From the NCBI GenBank assembly GCA_930367215.1, contig OV884056.1:91895285-91959284 (forward strand): a DNA stretch of 64,000 nt, in the 5' to 3' direction. This document shows, one piece after another, positions 52,648 through 63,704 of this stretch. The notes below the pieces were generated by a model. It saw only the letters and a program-made list of their open reading frames with translations. It did not search any database and was not told the origin of the DNA. This stretch comes from Pollenia angustigena. Taxonomy: Eukaryota > Arthropoda > Insecta > Diptera > Polleniidae. The position numbers and the translations under genes were made by a program. Positions within the stretch are counted from its first letter, which is position 1, and each line of letters starts with the position of its first letter.

Positions 52648-53447
52648 CACTACGTGACAAAATTTCAACAAAGTCGTGACCAAATGAATCTGACAGTTAA
52701 TCTTTATGTACAATTTTGAGATATTCCAAAATAACCGTTATTTGTGTTTTTAAAAAAGATGATGTGACTGAAATGCAAATATCTTCAAAAATTTTAAACG
52801 GATTATGTAATTCTTTCTTTCTAGTGAAAGGTTATAAAATTTCTAAAATAACCATGGATTGCTAGTGAAGATTGGTCAAGAAATGACAGAGTTACAGGGG
52901 ACAAAAGTCCAAGCTTCATTGATAATTTTATGATTTTGTTCAATTTTGCTCTTTTCAAGTTATTTTTTTTTAACCAATGATTTAAAAATCCTAATGTTTT
53001 ATTGCATGCGACATTAGATTATTTAAAAAATAAAATTTTGCGCCCAACAAGACATAGATTGGTACAAAAAATGACAAAGCTACAGAAGATTTAGCAAATT
53101 AACCCACATAGAAATCCAATAGTTTTAAGCAACTTTTATTATTTATTTTTACTAAAAATTTTGCTTTGTATATTTATTTGTTGTGGGTTTATTCAATTAA
53201 TCTTCTGTAACTTTGTCATTTTTGCATGGATCTGGATCCTATTGGGCACAAAATGTTCGTATTAAAATACGTTAAAATTTTATTTTTTGGATATGTGCAT
53301 TTCAGTCACAGCATCTTTTTTAAAAACATATCTCAAAAACTGTTCTACTTTTGACAATTCTGACTTCATATTCGGATTCAGCGGACAATTTTACATTATT
53401 TTACATTAGGCGTCAAATTCATTTGGTCAAAAAATTGTCACGTAGTG
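52648..53447. mobile_element. 800-bp Harbinger-like element with CACTACGTGACA ends
   Basis: CACTACGTGACAAAATTT mirrors AAATTGTCACGTAGTG, with GACCAAATGAATCTGACAG mirrored inside. TAA flanks both ends (52645-52647, 53448-53450). AAATGACAAAGCTACAGAAG and its reverse (CTTCTGTAACTTTGTCATTT) recur. A GATGTGACTGAAATGCA/TGCATTTCAGTCACAGCATC pair is also mirrored. No gene seen. Confidence 0.75.
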
Positions 53448-54014
53448 TAATTCAACCACCTGTTTCGGTTTCTTTGTTTTCAAAACAAAAATAATTTTCA
53501 TAATTTTTAAATTAAAAGTTTTTCAATAACATAAAATATTTATGTTTCTTAAATTAAAGAACAATATTTTTGCGCAAACGATTGAATTAATCAAGAAATA
53601 ATCTCGTATTAGACAGCTAAATAGTGTCGATTAGCCTTACTTGATATTGTTTGCTGGTAAATCGTTCATTTAGGTACTTTTTTTTTTAGTAATTTTGTAA
53701 ATTTAAAATGTACTCTCTCGTTGACAGTGTCTAAATTTTTCAATGGAAAAAGAATGCCTCCCATTTAAAACTTTTTAAAATTAAACACTTCGTTTTCAAA
53801 CTTCCAATAAAAAGCTTGGATTTTTAAATTTTTCATCACCTTGAAATTTTCTGATTTTTTGGCAGAAGTGACTTAATAAATATTGACAGATGTGGCGACA
53901 ACATCGACCTGTTCTTGTTAGAAAGCTTTTTTCACGAAAAACTAGAAACTTTTAATAGGCATTATCTCAATTTGAAAATATTCAAAAATAACAAAACTTT
54001 ATTTGAAACATTAA

Positions 54015-54243
54015 GGCTGAGTTTTTGAGATCTCAGTTAAACTAGGTTTAGTTAATCTGAAAACATAATCGTGCTACCATTACCAAGTTTGTAAACAAAA
54101 TTTTGATGGAACAGCTTAGTTTTGCTTAAAATTTTGGTTTTTAATGAAATAATAAAAAAAAATCACATTTCGCAGGAAAAAATTCAAGTTTCAGACTACG
54201 TTAAACTAAGTTTACACTTAATCCACATCTCAAAAACCCGGTA
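54015..54243. mobile_element. 229-bp Harbinger-like MITE, copy 2 (TAA target)
   Basis: GGCTGAGTTTTTGAGATCTC mirrors CACATCTCAAAAACCCGGTA. TAA at 54012-54014 and 54244-54246. The same 229-bp family as 50702-50930, in the same orientation. Confidence 0.8.
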
Positions 54244-54249
54244 TAAAAC

Positions 54250-54968
54250 AACCCATAAAATATGGCGTTTTTATTTCCCATCTATGTATATGCCATTGCC
54301 TTAACCACTGTCCAACACCAAATGAACATTTTATGATGACAAATTTCATACCTGAAAATTAAAAAAAATTGTTTTTATTACCAACAAAAAAAAAAAAAAA
54401 AAAAAAAAAAACCCACCACCAAGTCTAATCAATTGTGTAATTAAGCAAAAACTTAGAAAAACATACTAAAGAAAAAGTCATAAACTTAAGTTTAATGATT
54501 TTCAATAAACAGTAAAAAATTGTTAAACAAATTCCTTTAAAGTTGTTTAAGATTGTGTTTTGTTTATAGTTAGGTAGGTTTTTTTTTTAAATACAACCGA
54601 AATTAAATTCAGAAAATAAAGAAAAATACCCACTAACATAAAAATTCAAAAATAAGTAATAAAATCCATTAAATTGCAAAAATGTTTTTGCGAAAAATAC
54701 ACACAAACAAAATTTATTCTGTATAATAAATACCTATAAATTATAATTAAAATACATTACTTTAATAATAAACAAAAAAAAAAAAAAAAAAAATAAAATA
54801 AATTAATACAAAATAAACAGAAAACAAACACAACAACGAAAAACATTTGAAAACAACTGAACATAAAATAACGAAAAAATAAAAAAAAAAATGATAAAAA
54901 CAAAATAAACGAGAAAATATGCCCCACTGTTTTGTTCTCATATTGTTTTTGTAGTTGGTGTAGTTGTT
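54250..54968. other. AT-rich stretch with long A-runs
   Basis: Poly(A) at 54386-54411 and 54774-54793. Mostly A-rich + strand sequence with no gene or recognisable element. Confidence 0.4.
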
Positions 54969-54976
54969 GCTATAAC

Positions 54977-56597
54977 CAGGGTTGCCGTTTCAGAAATTTT
55001 TATCCCACCAAAATTGTCTGCAAAACCTACCAAAATCTCTTGAAACCGACCAAATTTTTGAAATATATAAAAACAATTATATTGTCATAAAAATGCAAAA
55101 AGGCCTATCATAATTTTTAAAAAAATTTCAGTAGCGATACGACTGAGATTACAAAAACAATTTTTCAGGAAAGTGTCAATCATGCGTAATGTGTTAACGA
55201 TATTAACCAGAAAACCCCGTTGTTATAATCACAATAGCTGCCTTTTTATAAAGTTAGCTCTCTTTTTCTTAAAATGAACATAGGTTCTTTTGCATTTTAT
55301 ATGACGATATGTATGTTTATGTATTTTTTGATAAAAAGTAGAATTTTTATTGGATAAAGCTATAAATCTACATACTATTTTTTTTTTGTAATTTGCAATT
55401 ATAGTAAAAACAAAAAAGTAAGCCTATGTTCACACCTATTAAATATTAAACGTCCTACACGTAACCCCTAGTTTTATTAAAAGTTTATTTGCTGGTAACG
55501 ATTAACTTTAATAAAATTTATATATACAAATTCATTTAATAACGCTTATAAACTGGAATAATTCATTGATCATATGCAATAACACATGTAGACCACTAAT
55601 AAAATATGAATCAAAATTTATTAACTTAAGTTTGTACAATTTAAGAAAAAAGTATTAAACTTTATAAGACATAGGCTGAGCTCCAATACATCCTAATACC
55701 TTGCAGAGAAGGTAAAAAATGTATCAAAGAGTTTAACAATGCATAGTTGGCTTATTGTATACGCGTTGATAACTTGCTCTGTTTTGGAACTCATCCATAC
55801 TTTCTGCAAGTTCTGCAGTTCTTATACCATTGCCTTTATAAAACTGTTTCAAAATACAGTATCAAAGCATCCCGCTGTTCTACGATTCTTACAACATCTT
55901 CCTTTATGAAGTCCATCTTGTATAAGAAACACCTAATACAGAACAGAATTCCTGAAATTCTTTTATTTATGTTATTCTTTTAGGACTATGTGAAAAAGTT
56001 TAAATATAACCACAAAGAACCTTAATATTTTGTGCATTAGTAAGTAAGATTAACTGCATGTTCATCTATTTCTAAACGAAGACTTCGTTCGATTAACTTA
56101 CATTTAAAACGAAAACAAATTATACAATATTGTCTTTGTTTTACATGTAATTAAAGCGAACGAAGTCTACGTTTGACATCGATGAATAGGCTATAAGCTT
56201 ACCAACAGTTCCAGTCATGGCGTGACCGCCGCTTGTTGCCAATCCGATCAAATTTTGTATAGGAATATTGTTTGTTGATAAAAAGTTTTTTATAAGAAGA
56301 AAAATTTAAACGGCATCTGACTTGGTAAGCTCGAATAAGAGGACAAAGCTATCCTTTATAAAACTGATACCGTCAAAGTAACTTGCTCCTAACGTAATAT
56401 CAATGCAATATCCATAGTTTCATCAACAATAAAAAAAAAAAAATGTTTGTGTTTGGTAAAAAAGCTATGAGATTTGTAATTGTCTGCTATCCGACCAATT
56501 TTCTAAAACCGACCAAAATTAGGTTTGGCCTATCATCCGACCAAACCAAAAACATCCGACCAAATTTGGTCGGAAAAGACCATGTTCGGCAACCCTG
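54977..56597. mobile_element. hAT-type element, copy 2 (family of 1131-2322)
   Basis: Termini CAGGGTTGCC and GGCAACCCTG, perfect 8-bp duplication GCTATAAC (54969-54976, 56598-56605). The left 100 bp, the block around 56220-56360 (CCAATCCGATCAA, CATCTGACTTGGTAAGCTCG) and the right 100 bp match copy 1. The middle (55140-56200) is mostly unrelated and contains a small inverted repeat at 56066-56190. Confidence 0.85.
56066..56190. repeat. Inverted repeat with GAAGACTTCGTTCG words
   Basis: CTAAACGAAGACTTCGTTCG is mirrored by CGAACGAAGTCTACGTTTG, with TTAACTTACAT/ATGTAATTAAAG next to them. A related phrase, TTGCGAACGAAGACTTTG, occurs at 42122. Probably a MITE; ends uncertain. Confidence 0.5.
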
Positions 56598-56797
56598 GCT
56601 ATAACCCAACAATAGAAAAGCGATTTAAACAAAAACAACTTTAACTAAGAGAAAAACTTGTTTTTTTTATACGAAGCTTTTTTTTTGTTGTTTCTTTTCA
56701 TTTTGTTTTAATTTTTTTTTTTTATGTTAAAACGAGAATTGTATAATAAAGCAAACCAACATGAACAACAACAACAGTAACAAAACCTTAATATGTA

Positions 56798-57301
56798 CAG
56801 TCAAATCCCGATAATTCATACCCCGATAAATCGTAATTCCCGATAATTCGTAATAAAGTGTCGGTCCCTTGAAAAAATCTCGTTAATTCGTAACATTTCC
56901 ATACATTTTGGTCCCATCGCTAATTCGTAATTTTTTTTCAAATAAAATCTTCTTTACCTCATATAAATCGTAGTTGTTTGCTAACTAACACTTATAATTC
57001 GTAATAAAAACAACAGAAACAGGGAAAGAATGATTTTTTGTGTACCGCTATTTTTTGCGTGGGTTTTTACTTTTGCTTGTGTGTGTGTTTATTTTCTTAA
57101 TATCAGTTTGTTACATGAATAATTTTTATATATTTTATTTTCAACAATTTTTTTATGTTTGTTTTTTATCGTTTTAGTAAATAAATTAAAAAACCCCGTT
57201 AATTCGTATTAATTTTATTTTAACCCCGTTAAATCGAAAACCCCTATAATTCGTAAGAAATGGTCGGTCCCTTGCGATTACGAATTATCGGGATTCTACT
57301 G
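56798..57301. mobile_element. Pogo/Tigger-like MITE with ATAATTCGTAA words
   Basis: CAGTCAAATCCCGATAATTC mirrors GAATTATCGGGATTCTACTG, with TA on both sides. The word ATAATTCGTAA or TTAATTCGTAA occurs about nine times. CAGTA-A-CCCGATAATTC ends and the TA target are those of pogo/Tigger elements. 504 bp, no gene. Confidence 0.8.
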
Positions 57302-57470
57302 TATTAAACAAAACATATTGAAATACAGTAGTATTCCAGTTTAACGAACATTCGATTCTGCGAATATTGCGTTTATATTATACATATATAAATAAATATA
57401 TTTCTTGTGCTCAGTTTAACGAACATTCAAAAGCCAACATGGGGTTGAAAAATTAAAACGTGATTGGTAC

Positions 57471-57785
57471 TAGCCAAATAATATTGGACCACCTGATCCA
57501 TTTTAATAAAATGGACTACTCCATGGAATGCAAGCATGGACCATGTCATTGCTAAAAAGTGTTTGTAGTGAGACGGCATGTCTTCGTTTTTTAACGACGT
57601 GCTTTCGTTTTTAAACGACTTCCAAACTAATCCTCTTGAGTATACCATGGAGTAGTTTTAAAACTACTCTTTTGTAGTCCAAAGTTGGGTTATATGGTCC
57701 TACCCTAGTTATTTTTGGGCTAGTCCAAGTCCCTTGTGGGTTACTCTTTACACGCATGTTTGGACTGGTCCTATTATTTGCAGGG
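57471..57785. mobile_element. CCCTGCAAATAA element, copy 2
   Basis: Collinear with 48071-48496: TATTGGACCACCTGATCCAT, GTGTTTGTAGTGAGACGGCA, GGAGTAGTTTTAAAACTACT, CATGTTTGGACTGGTCCTAT and TATTTGCAGGG. The left end is degraded (TAGCCAAATAA) and the 52-bp unit is present once. Confidence 0.65.
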
Positions 57786-58026
57786 ATGCTTTTGATGTTT
57801 AGTTAACACTTTGCTCTAAAATTTAATTTTTTCTGCAGTGCGTATTAAAAGAGGTCTACCGGCAAATCAATGCTTTCGAGGGCGTTAAAATACCTGACGT
57901 TAAAATCTCGACGATATGCTCTTTGCGTTAAAATAAACGATCGCTGATTTAAATAACTAAATTCTGGTTTTTTGTTCGTTGGGAAACTAACTCTCCATTT
58001 TGTTTATATTCTCCAGGTTTAATTAA

Positions 58027-58284
58027 GGCCCTACTTATGAAAAACGCAACGCCAAAGAATTGCATTAAAAGCAAAAACAAAGTCATAAATATTTTTTAAT
58101 TTTGTTTTTGCTTTCTACAGAAATTCACATAAACGCCTCACACCTTGTGGCGTTGAAAATTTTAAAACGGTGCATGAATTTTTATAGAAAGCAACAATAG
58201 AATTACAAAATATTTTTGACTTTTTTTTAGCTTTCAATGTAATTCTTTGGCGTTGCGTTTTACAAATTTTTTTTTATGGCCCCT
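58027..58284. mobile_element. Harbinger-like MITE with AACGCAACGCCAAAGAATT
   Basis: GGCCCTACTTATGAAAAACG and CAACGCCAAAGAATTGCATT are mirrored by TGTAATTCTTTGGCGTTGCG and ATGGCCCC. TTAA lies at the left edge and TTTTA at the right. 258 bp. Confidence 0.65.
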
Positions 58285-58951
58285 TTTAGGTTTTCACCAG
58301 ACTTTTGATCGCTTATCTCTTCCAAACAAATTTAATTTACATTCATATGTAAAAATAATAGTTTGCCTAAATTTCACGTCTTCGTTTTTATACTTATTGG
58401 CGAACTCCATCTTAAGCCTTTTTCTTTTCTCACTTATGGGTTGTTTTTTTCCTGCTGTTATAACCGCTTTCCCGTTATGCTCTTTCAAATGCTTTTGGAT
58501 GAGCATGTTTATTCTAAGAATTAGCGATATCATCCGCTATTTTGGTTGCGCTTACTCTGGGATTTTTCTTCACTTATCGTGGGTCATGGCTAGGATCTCG
58601 ATTAGAAAGTGTTTTTTGTTTGCCGCTTCTAACCATATTTTCAATTGAAGCTGTTTGTTTATAATTTCTAACGATGTTCTGTACGCTGGAAAATAGTTAA
58701 TTCAACAATTTTCCTTTTTCTCGATAGGATTTTCCCTCTTAAAATTTTTTAATTATGAAATTTCTTACGCCGAAATCTATTTCTTTTCCTTTACCCATAG
58801 TCTGCGTTAAATTTTACAATTATGCATAAAAAAATAAGTAGCAGCAACAATTGGACGATGAACAATAAATTTGACATCAAAAAACAAATAATAACGGGAA
58901 CATAAAAGGAAGAAATGGTAATTAATACGATAAACTTCAATGTGTATTTAA

Positions 58952-59455
58952 GGGCATAATAAACCTCACAAATGGCTTGGCAAACATGTCAAAATTTTAC
59001 GTTTGTACAAACATTTTGTGTTGTTAATTGGGGTTTTTGCTGTTTGGACCAATATTTGAAGCAATGTTTGCAGAAATATTAAAAATTTTTAATATTTGGC
59101 AGACATGTTGGATATTTGTCAAACTTTTTGTGGCGTCTAATGCTTAATGTATTCAATTCAATTAATTTTTAATATTAAAATAAATTTTTTTAGTAGTATT
59201 GCTTGCCACAAAACAGCTCGTTGTTTAAAAACTGTTTACTTTAAATTGTTTTGCCTTTATTTTATAATTTCTTCTCCGTTTTAAGCTAAAAGCAACAAAA
59301 TTGCCGCAGCACTATTGGCATCCGCATTCATTGAAAACAAAACAAAAATGAAAATTAATGTTTGAACGGAGAATATTTGTGTTGTTTATTGGCAAACCCC
59401 AAACGGAAATAATGTGTGTGTTTGCCAAGCATTTTGTGTGGTTTATTATGCCCTG
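58952..59455. mobile_element. 504-bp Harbinger-like MITE with TTGGCAAACA words
   Basis: GGGCATAATAAACCTCACAA and GGCTTGGCAAACA are mirrored by TGTTTGCCAAGC, TGTGTGGTTTATTATGCCC-TG. TAA flanks both ends (58949-58951, 59456-59458). CAAACATGT/ACATGTTTG-like and TTTGGCAG words recur. Confidence 0.75.
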
Positions 59456-59762
59456 TAAACTTTTTTCCTAGTTATTTTTTTTGTTTTTTTTTTTTTTTTT
59501 TTAGAAATTACCGTTATGTATTCAATTAAATCAATATTTTTTTTTCTTAATTTTATATCATCAACGAAGGGAAACAAAACTGCATACCACAAATTTTCGG
59601 AAAAACTTAAGTTTTCCTAAAACTCCAAATTTTAAGAGTGGATTTAAACTTTAGTCTCTGACTGTACATATCTCTATCTATATAGGTATATACAAATTAG
59701 TTGCATTGTGTAAGTAATTGATGTTCTCTGTAATGCAACGGTCTTCAGATGTGTATTGGTTC

Positions 59763-60045
59763 ATGAGGTTTATCCATTTTAGTGAACACTTTATTCATTC
59801 CGAAACATGTATTTTTTTTTTGCATGGACATTTTTCGAATTTGACTTAATATTTTGAAAAACTGAATTCATTACAATTCGATTTTAGTCAAACCATAACT
59901 TTAATTTAGCTACTTAGGGTTTTGTAAATCACATCTTCATAAGTTATATCCATTTAAGTGAACACTGCTTTCATTTCGAAAGATGTATTTTTTCGTGCAT
60001 GAAAATTTTGCAAATTTAAGTTAATATTTTGGGAAACTGAAAGGC
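59763..60045 (+). repeat. Direct repeat of about 105 bp
   Basis: TATCCATTTTAGTGAACACT, TTCATTCCGAAACATGTATT and TTAATATTTTG-AAACTGAA occur at 59770-59865 and again at 59946-60043. The second unit ends exactly where the Helitron helicase homology starts. Confidence 0.6.
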
Positions 60046-61105
60046 GTCTTCTGGCATTGCAACCACTTTGTTAGATGGTGGTCGCACAGCACATTCTGCT
60101 TTGAAATTGGCATTGAATTACCAAGTTAATGAAACTCCCACATGTAACGTTTTAAAAACATCTGAATCGGCAAAATTATTGAAACGTTGCGGTATCATTA
60201 TTTCGGATGAATGCGAATAAGAAATCTGTTGAAGCATTGGAAAGAACAATGAAAGACCTTCGAGGTAATTCGGAGTTGTTTGATCGTTTGCTTAAAGTCT
60301 TCACTACTAACGTTCGTGTTAAGTTCCAGATTGATCCATCTGTTGATAAGCTCCCTAAGCAATTGCTGAAAATTGGGATCGATGCAATGCCTGTTAATGA
60401 CACTGGATTGACAACATTGCCACATGATTTTTTCCATTTCGTACAGTCAAAAGAGGAATTGATTGAACGTGTGTTCCCTAACATAGCACAAAAATATACA
60501 TGCCGTACATGGTTGAGTGACAGAGCAATTTTAGCGGCAAAGAACAAAGATGTTAGTGAATTAAATATGGCTATACAATCAAAGATTCCTGGCGAATTAA
60601 TTTCGTACAAGTCTGTGGATACTGTTACCAATGTAGAAGATGTTGTGAATTATCCAACAGAGTTTTTGAATTCGTTGGATTTACCAGGATTGCCTCCGCA
60701 TAATCTCCAATTGAAAGTTGAAGTCACTATTATTTTACTTCGCAATATCAATCAACTCCGTTTGTGTAATGTCACAAGACTTGCTATTAAAAGATTAATG
60801 GCTTATGTAATTGAAGCTACTTTTTTAACTGGAAAATTCAAAGGCGAAGATGTATTCATTCCACGCATCTTAATGACTCCGTCTGATATGTCATTTGAAT
60901 TCAAACGACTTCAGTTTCCTGTTCGGCTTGGGTTGCAGGTACTATTAATAAGGCGCAAAGCCAATCATTAGGAATTTGTGGAATGAATTTAGAGTATTCA
61001 GTTTTCTCACATTGACAGTTGTATGTAGCCTGTTCGCGCGTTGGCAAACCATCGGTTTTGGATGTTTACACCGAAAAAACGAAATGTTGTGTTCCACAGA
61101 GCATT
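60046..61105 (+). pseudogene. Helitron Pif1-type helicase, C-terminal part with a 254-codon open frame
   Basis: 60046-60205 encodes SSGIATTLLDGGRTAHSALK, NYQVNETPTCN, LKRCGIIISDEC with small breaks. From 60207 a frame of 254 codons gives NKKSVEALERTMKDLRGNSE, then skips about 50 residues that hold the D-F-R-Q-T-L-P motif, and continues TTNVRVKFQ, TTLPHDFFHFVQSKEELIER, VFPNIAQKYTCRTWLSDRAI, VDTVTNVEDVVNYPTEFLNS, LPPHNLQLKVEVTIILLRNI, FEFKRLQFPVRL. After 60970 a shifted frame reads INKAQSQSLGICGMNLEYSV, stop, QLYVACSRVGKP, the final helicase motifs and protein end. This is the Helitron Rep-helicase, collinear with 45840-46383. It keeps the longest open frame in the window but lacks Walker A and carries a deletion and two breaks. 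The CGCTAG at 61190 may be the Helitron's CTAG-type 3' end. Confidence 0.85.
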
Positions 61106-61262
61106 ACAATAAAAACAAGTAATCACTGATCTAAATGAATTTGAATTGATTTCCTATTTTCTTTTTTGCACTACTAAGTGTGCAGGGGTTCGCTAGTAGA
61201 TATGTAGCTAGTTTACGCTAGTATTTCTATAAATTTTGTGACAAACTTAACTTAAGCGCCAA

Positions 61263-61425
61263 ATTCATTGATCAAATTACTCATCAAGCGCTATGGCAGT
61301 ATTAGTGAAAATGTGTTTGTATGTGTGACAACGACGGCGCAGGATGAAAAAAATCAATGTAGTTAATTTATTACGGCGAATTCACGTACAGCATTATTCT
61401 GTACGAACTCTGAATTTCCCTGGGA
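61263..61425 (+). repeat. Repeat shared with 38120-38285
   Basis: TTGATCAAATTACTCATCAA, GCAGTATTAGTGAAAATGTG and TTTGTATGTGTGACAACGAC align with 38120-38245, followed by TTACGGCGAATTCACGTACA. Confidence 0.55.
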
Positions 61426-61487
61426 AATTTTAGAGGAATTTGCGACATGTTGGAATAATGGTTGCAAAATATCAATAAATTTTAAAG

Positions 61488-61958
61488 CAGTGTTCGAAAA
61501 TAAACAGTACATTATTTAACGTTCGGCTCACACACCCAGGAACGATATCTATTTTTTAAGTGATTGTGTAGACATACACAACCCTTAATAACGTTCGTAA
61601 CTATTTTTAACTATTTCGTTAAAAAACAGAACAATTGTTCTATAATGTTTTTTTCGTGTGTGTATTTTGTTTTTGTAAAATTTTTTTTTTCCAGCCCAAA
61701 AGGGACGAACATTAACGAGCCGAACCGAACACATTAAAGTTTGTGGATTTTCAGAAAAAAAACCGAACGGAATTAAATGTTCACGTTATTTTTTTTAATG
61801 GTTTTCTACACACACACTATTAGCGTTTGTGTTTTCCACAAATCTACCGAATCGAACACGATATTAAGTGTATTTTTTTAATGATTATGTAGACATACAC
61901 AACCCTTAATACCGTTCGTAACTATTTTCAAGAAAGAACCGAACATTTTCGAACACTG
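61488..61958. mobile_element. hAT-type MITE with CCGAAC words
   Basis: CAGTGTTCGAAAAT mirrors ATTTTCGAACACTG; perfect 8-bp duplication TTTTAAAG (61480-61487, 61959-61966). CCGAAC/GTTCGG and CATACACAACCCTTAATA phrases recur at both sides. 471 bp, no gene. Confidence 0.85.
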
Positions 61959-62107
61959 TTTTAAAGTTTTTCTGGTACTTTTTACGCCCAATCGTATTGA
62001 CATCGAAGAAAAGTTGAAGCTAACATAAGAAATTTATCAGAAATGTCCTATAAAACTCGAAATGTCTTATTGACATCTCAGAAATGTCGTATAAGCATAG
62101 ATGTATC

Positions 62108-62304
62108 CAAGGCGAATTAATTTTTCAGGTGGCGTTGAAAGCACAGCTGTGCTACTTTTTTTTTTAAATTGAGAGAGGAATGTCAAAAGTTACTTGTGTT
62201 TTTGACATATCGGCCAACGAAAGCAGCAACAAAATACATTGTTGTGTTTTTGGTGTTGTTACTTGTTGTAGTATCGACACCACCGTTTACATGAATTCGC
62301 CTTG
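62108..62304. mobile_element. 197-bp TIR element with CAAGGCGAATT ends
   Basis: CAAGGCGAATTAATTTTTCA mirrors CATGAATTCGCCTTG. An 8-bp duplication GATGTATC flanks it (62100-62107, 62305-62312). The 8-bp target fits hAT or P-type elements; ends do not decide. Confidence 0.75.
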
Positions 62305-62419
62305 GATGTATCGTTTGCATCCCTATAAATAACCACTCTGTGTATACCTACACAGATAATTTTAATTTTTACGAACAGGTTTAAAAACTTATTGATTCGT
62401 TAAATCGGAAGACTACTGT

Positions 62420-63050
62420 ATATGCACAAATGTATTCAAATGTTTAAACATTAATAAACTCAACTCTTCACAATTCATTTCAAGTGAATCGTATTGAACC
62501 AACGAACTAAAAATCAAATCATATCAAATGCAAATAAAATGAAAAAAAAAAAAAAAACAATGAAGTGTGTGTGTTTTTTTGTTTTTGCTTTTAAGCTGTA
62601 ACAAAATGAGATGACTGAAAGGAGATTATACCAATTCACAGACACACACAAACATACACAAATCAAAACAACAACAAATGTAAAGAATTGATAAAGAGCC
62701 ACTCACTCATTAAATTAAAAAAAAAAACACAACTTTGTGTGTACAAAAGAAAATAAAAACAACAAAATTCTTAAAATGCCGACGGCAAAACGATTGTAAT
62801 CGATCTTTAGAAAATTTGTTAAAATTGTTAAATTTTATTAAAAACCTAAATTTTATTTTATTTTCTAAAGATGTAGGTATGTTAGTAAATATAAAAGGTA
62901 AATATTATTATGGTTTATATCTGATAAAATATTCTCTAGTAGAAATAAAAGTTATTTGTTATCAAAAGAAGTTTTCTTAATGAAAAAAAAAAAACGGTCT
63001 TTCATTAAGGGCTTCCTATCTTTGAAGTTAAATAACACATACATACCTAC
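62420..63050. other. AT-rich stretch, no element recognised
   Basis: Short A-runs and CACACACAAACATACACA-like sequence. The small open frames have no recognisable domain. Confidence 0.4.
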
Positions 63051-63300
63051 ATGTTTTATGTGTGAGATCGGTATCATCGTGATATTTTATTCGTTTGAAA
63101 GGCCTTTCGATGCCATTATGTAGGTGTAGAACAAATGCCGCCGCGACTTCGTTGAATTTGAATCGACTGCTAAGGATTGAGGCTTATTTGCATAGACCAG
63201 CGACATAAGATAACCTCCACAATAAAAAGTCTAGTGGGATCAAATGGCAAAAACTCGGTGGCCTGATAAAATTACCTCCACGTAAGATGACTATTCTCTC
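63050..63300 (-). pseudogene. C-terminal part of a rosa-like mariner transposase
   Basis: The minus strand reads GGNFIRPPSFCHLIPLDFLL, W, then MSLVYANKPQSL and weaker tail sequence. This corresponds to D-V-N-W-P-P-R-S-C-D-L-T-P-L-D-F-F-L-W-G, the motif holding the third catalytic D (kept here in P-L-D-F), and to the following Y-x-N-K-P block. The upstream part is cut off near 63340, where another element's end begins. Confidence 0.55.
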
Positions 63301-63347
63301 AAATCGCTCTGTCAGAATGTCCAATATGGCATGAGCTCAGTGTAGAG

Positions 63348-63425
63348 TTTTTCTTTTCCCGGACTTTTTCATTTCCCGGGAAAGCGGGATTTATTTTTCA
63401 ATTTCTTGAGATCCCGGGAATTCTC
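63348..63425. repeat. TTCCCGGGA array, probable end of a TIR element
   Basis: TAGAGTTTTTCTTTTCCCGG is followed by TTTCCCGGGAAAGCGGGA and GATCCCGGGAATTCTCG. The arrangement (hAT-like TAGAG end plus clustered palindromes) resembles element ends elsewhere in the window; the other end was not found and may lie beyond 64000. Confidence 0.45.
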
Positions 63426-63704
63426 GCTCAATACAAATCGATGCAAATTATTATTTAATTTAAAATGAAAAAGTTCCTAATGACACCTTAAGATCTTCAG
63501 GTTCAAAAGTACGCATGAGCAAAACTTCAATTATTTTGTTGGATTTTTGAGGAAGTTATAGGAAAATTAATTTTTGGCTATCTTTTTTCAACGTGCAATA
63601 ACTTTTGGAATAATAAAATCTTCCGATATGTGACATTAGGAGTGTTTAGGAATAAAAACTTAAAAAACTATAACCGCAGAGAACTGATGATTATGGTTAT
63701 TTTG

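Larger units (their letters stand above)
57326..62418. mobile_element. Probable 5.1-kb pogo-like element full of insertions
   Basis: CAGTAGTATTCCAGTTTAAC at the left mirrors GTTAAATCGGAAGACTACTG at the right (about 20 of 24 positions), and TA flanks both. The ends resemble those of the neighbouring pogo-like MITE. The interior is occupied by five or more other elements (57471, 58027, 58952, the Helitron piece at 60046, 61488 and 62108). No pogo transposase was recognised, so the long-range pairing of the ends is tentative. Confidence 0.45.

Noticed and set aside
58247..58648. 133-codon open frame
   Set aside because: Hydrophobic, low-information translation of AT-rich DNA overlapping a MITE end; no domain or splice context.
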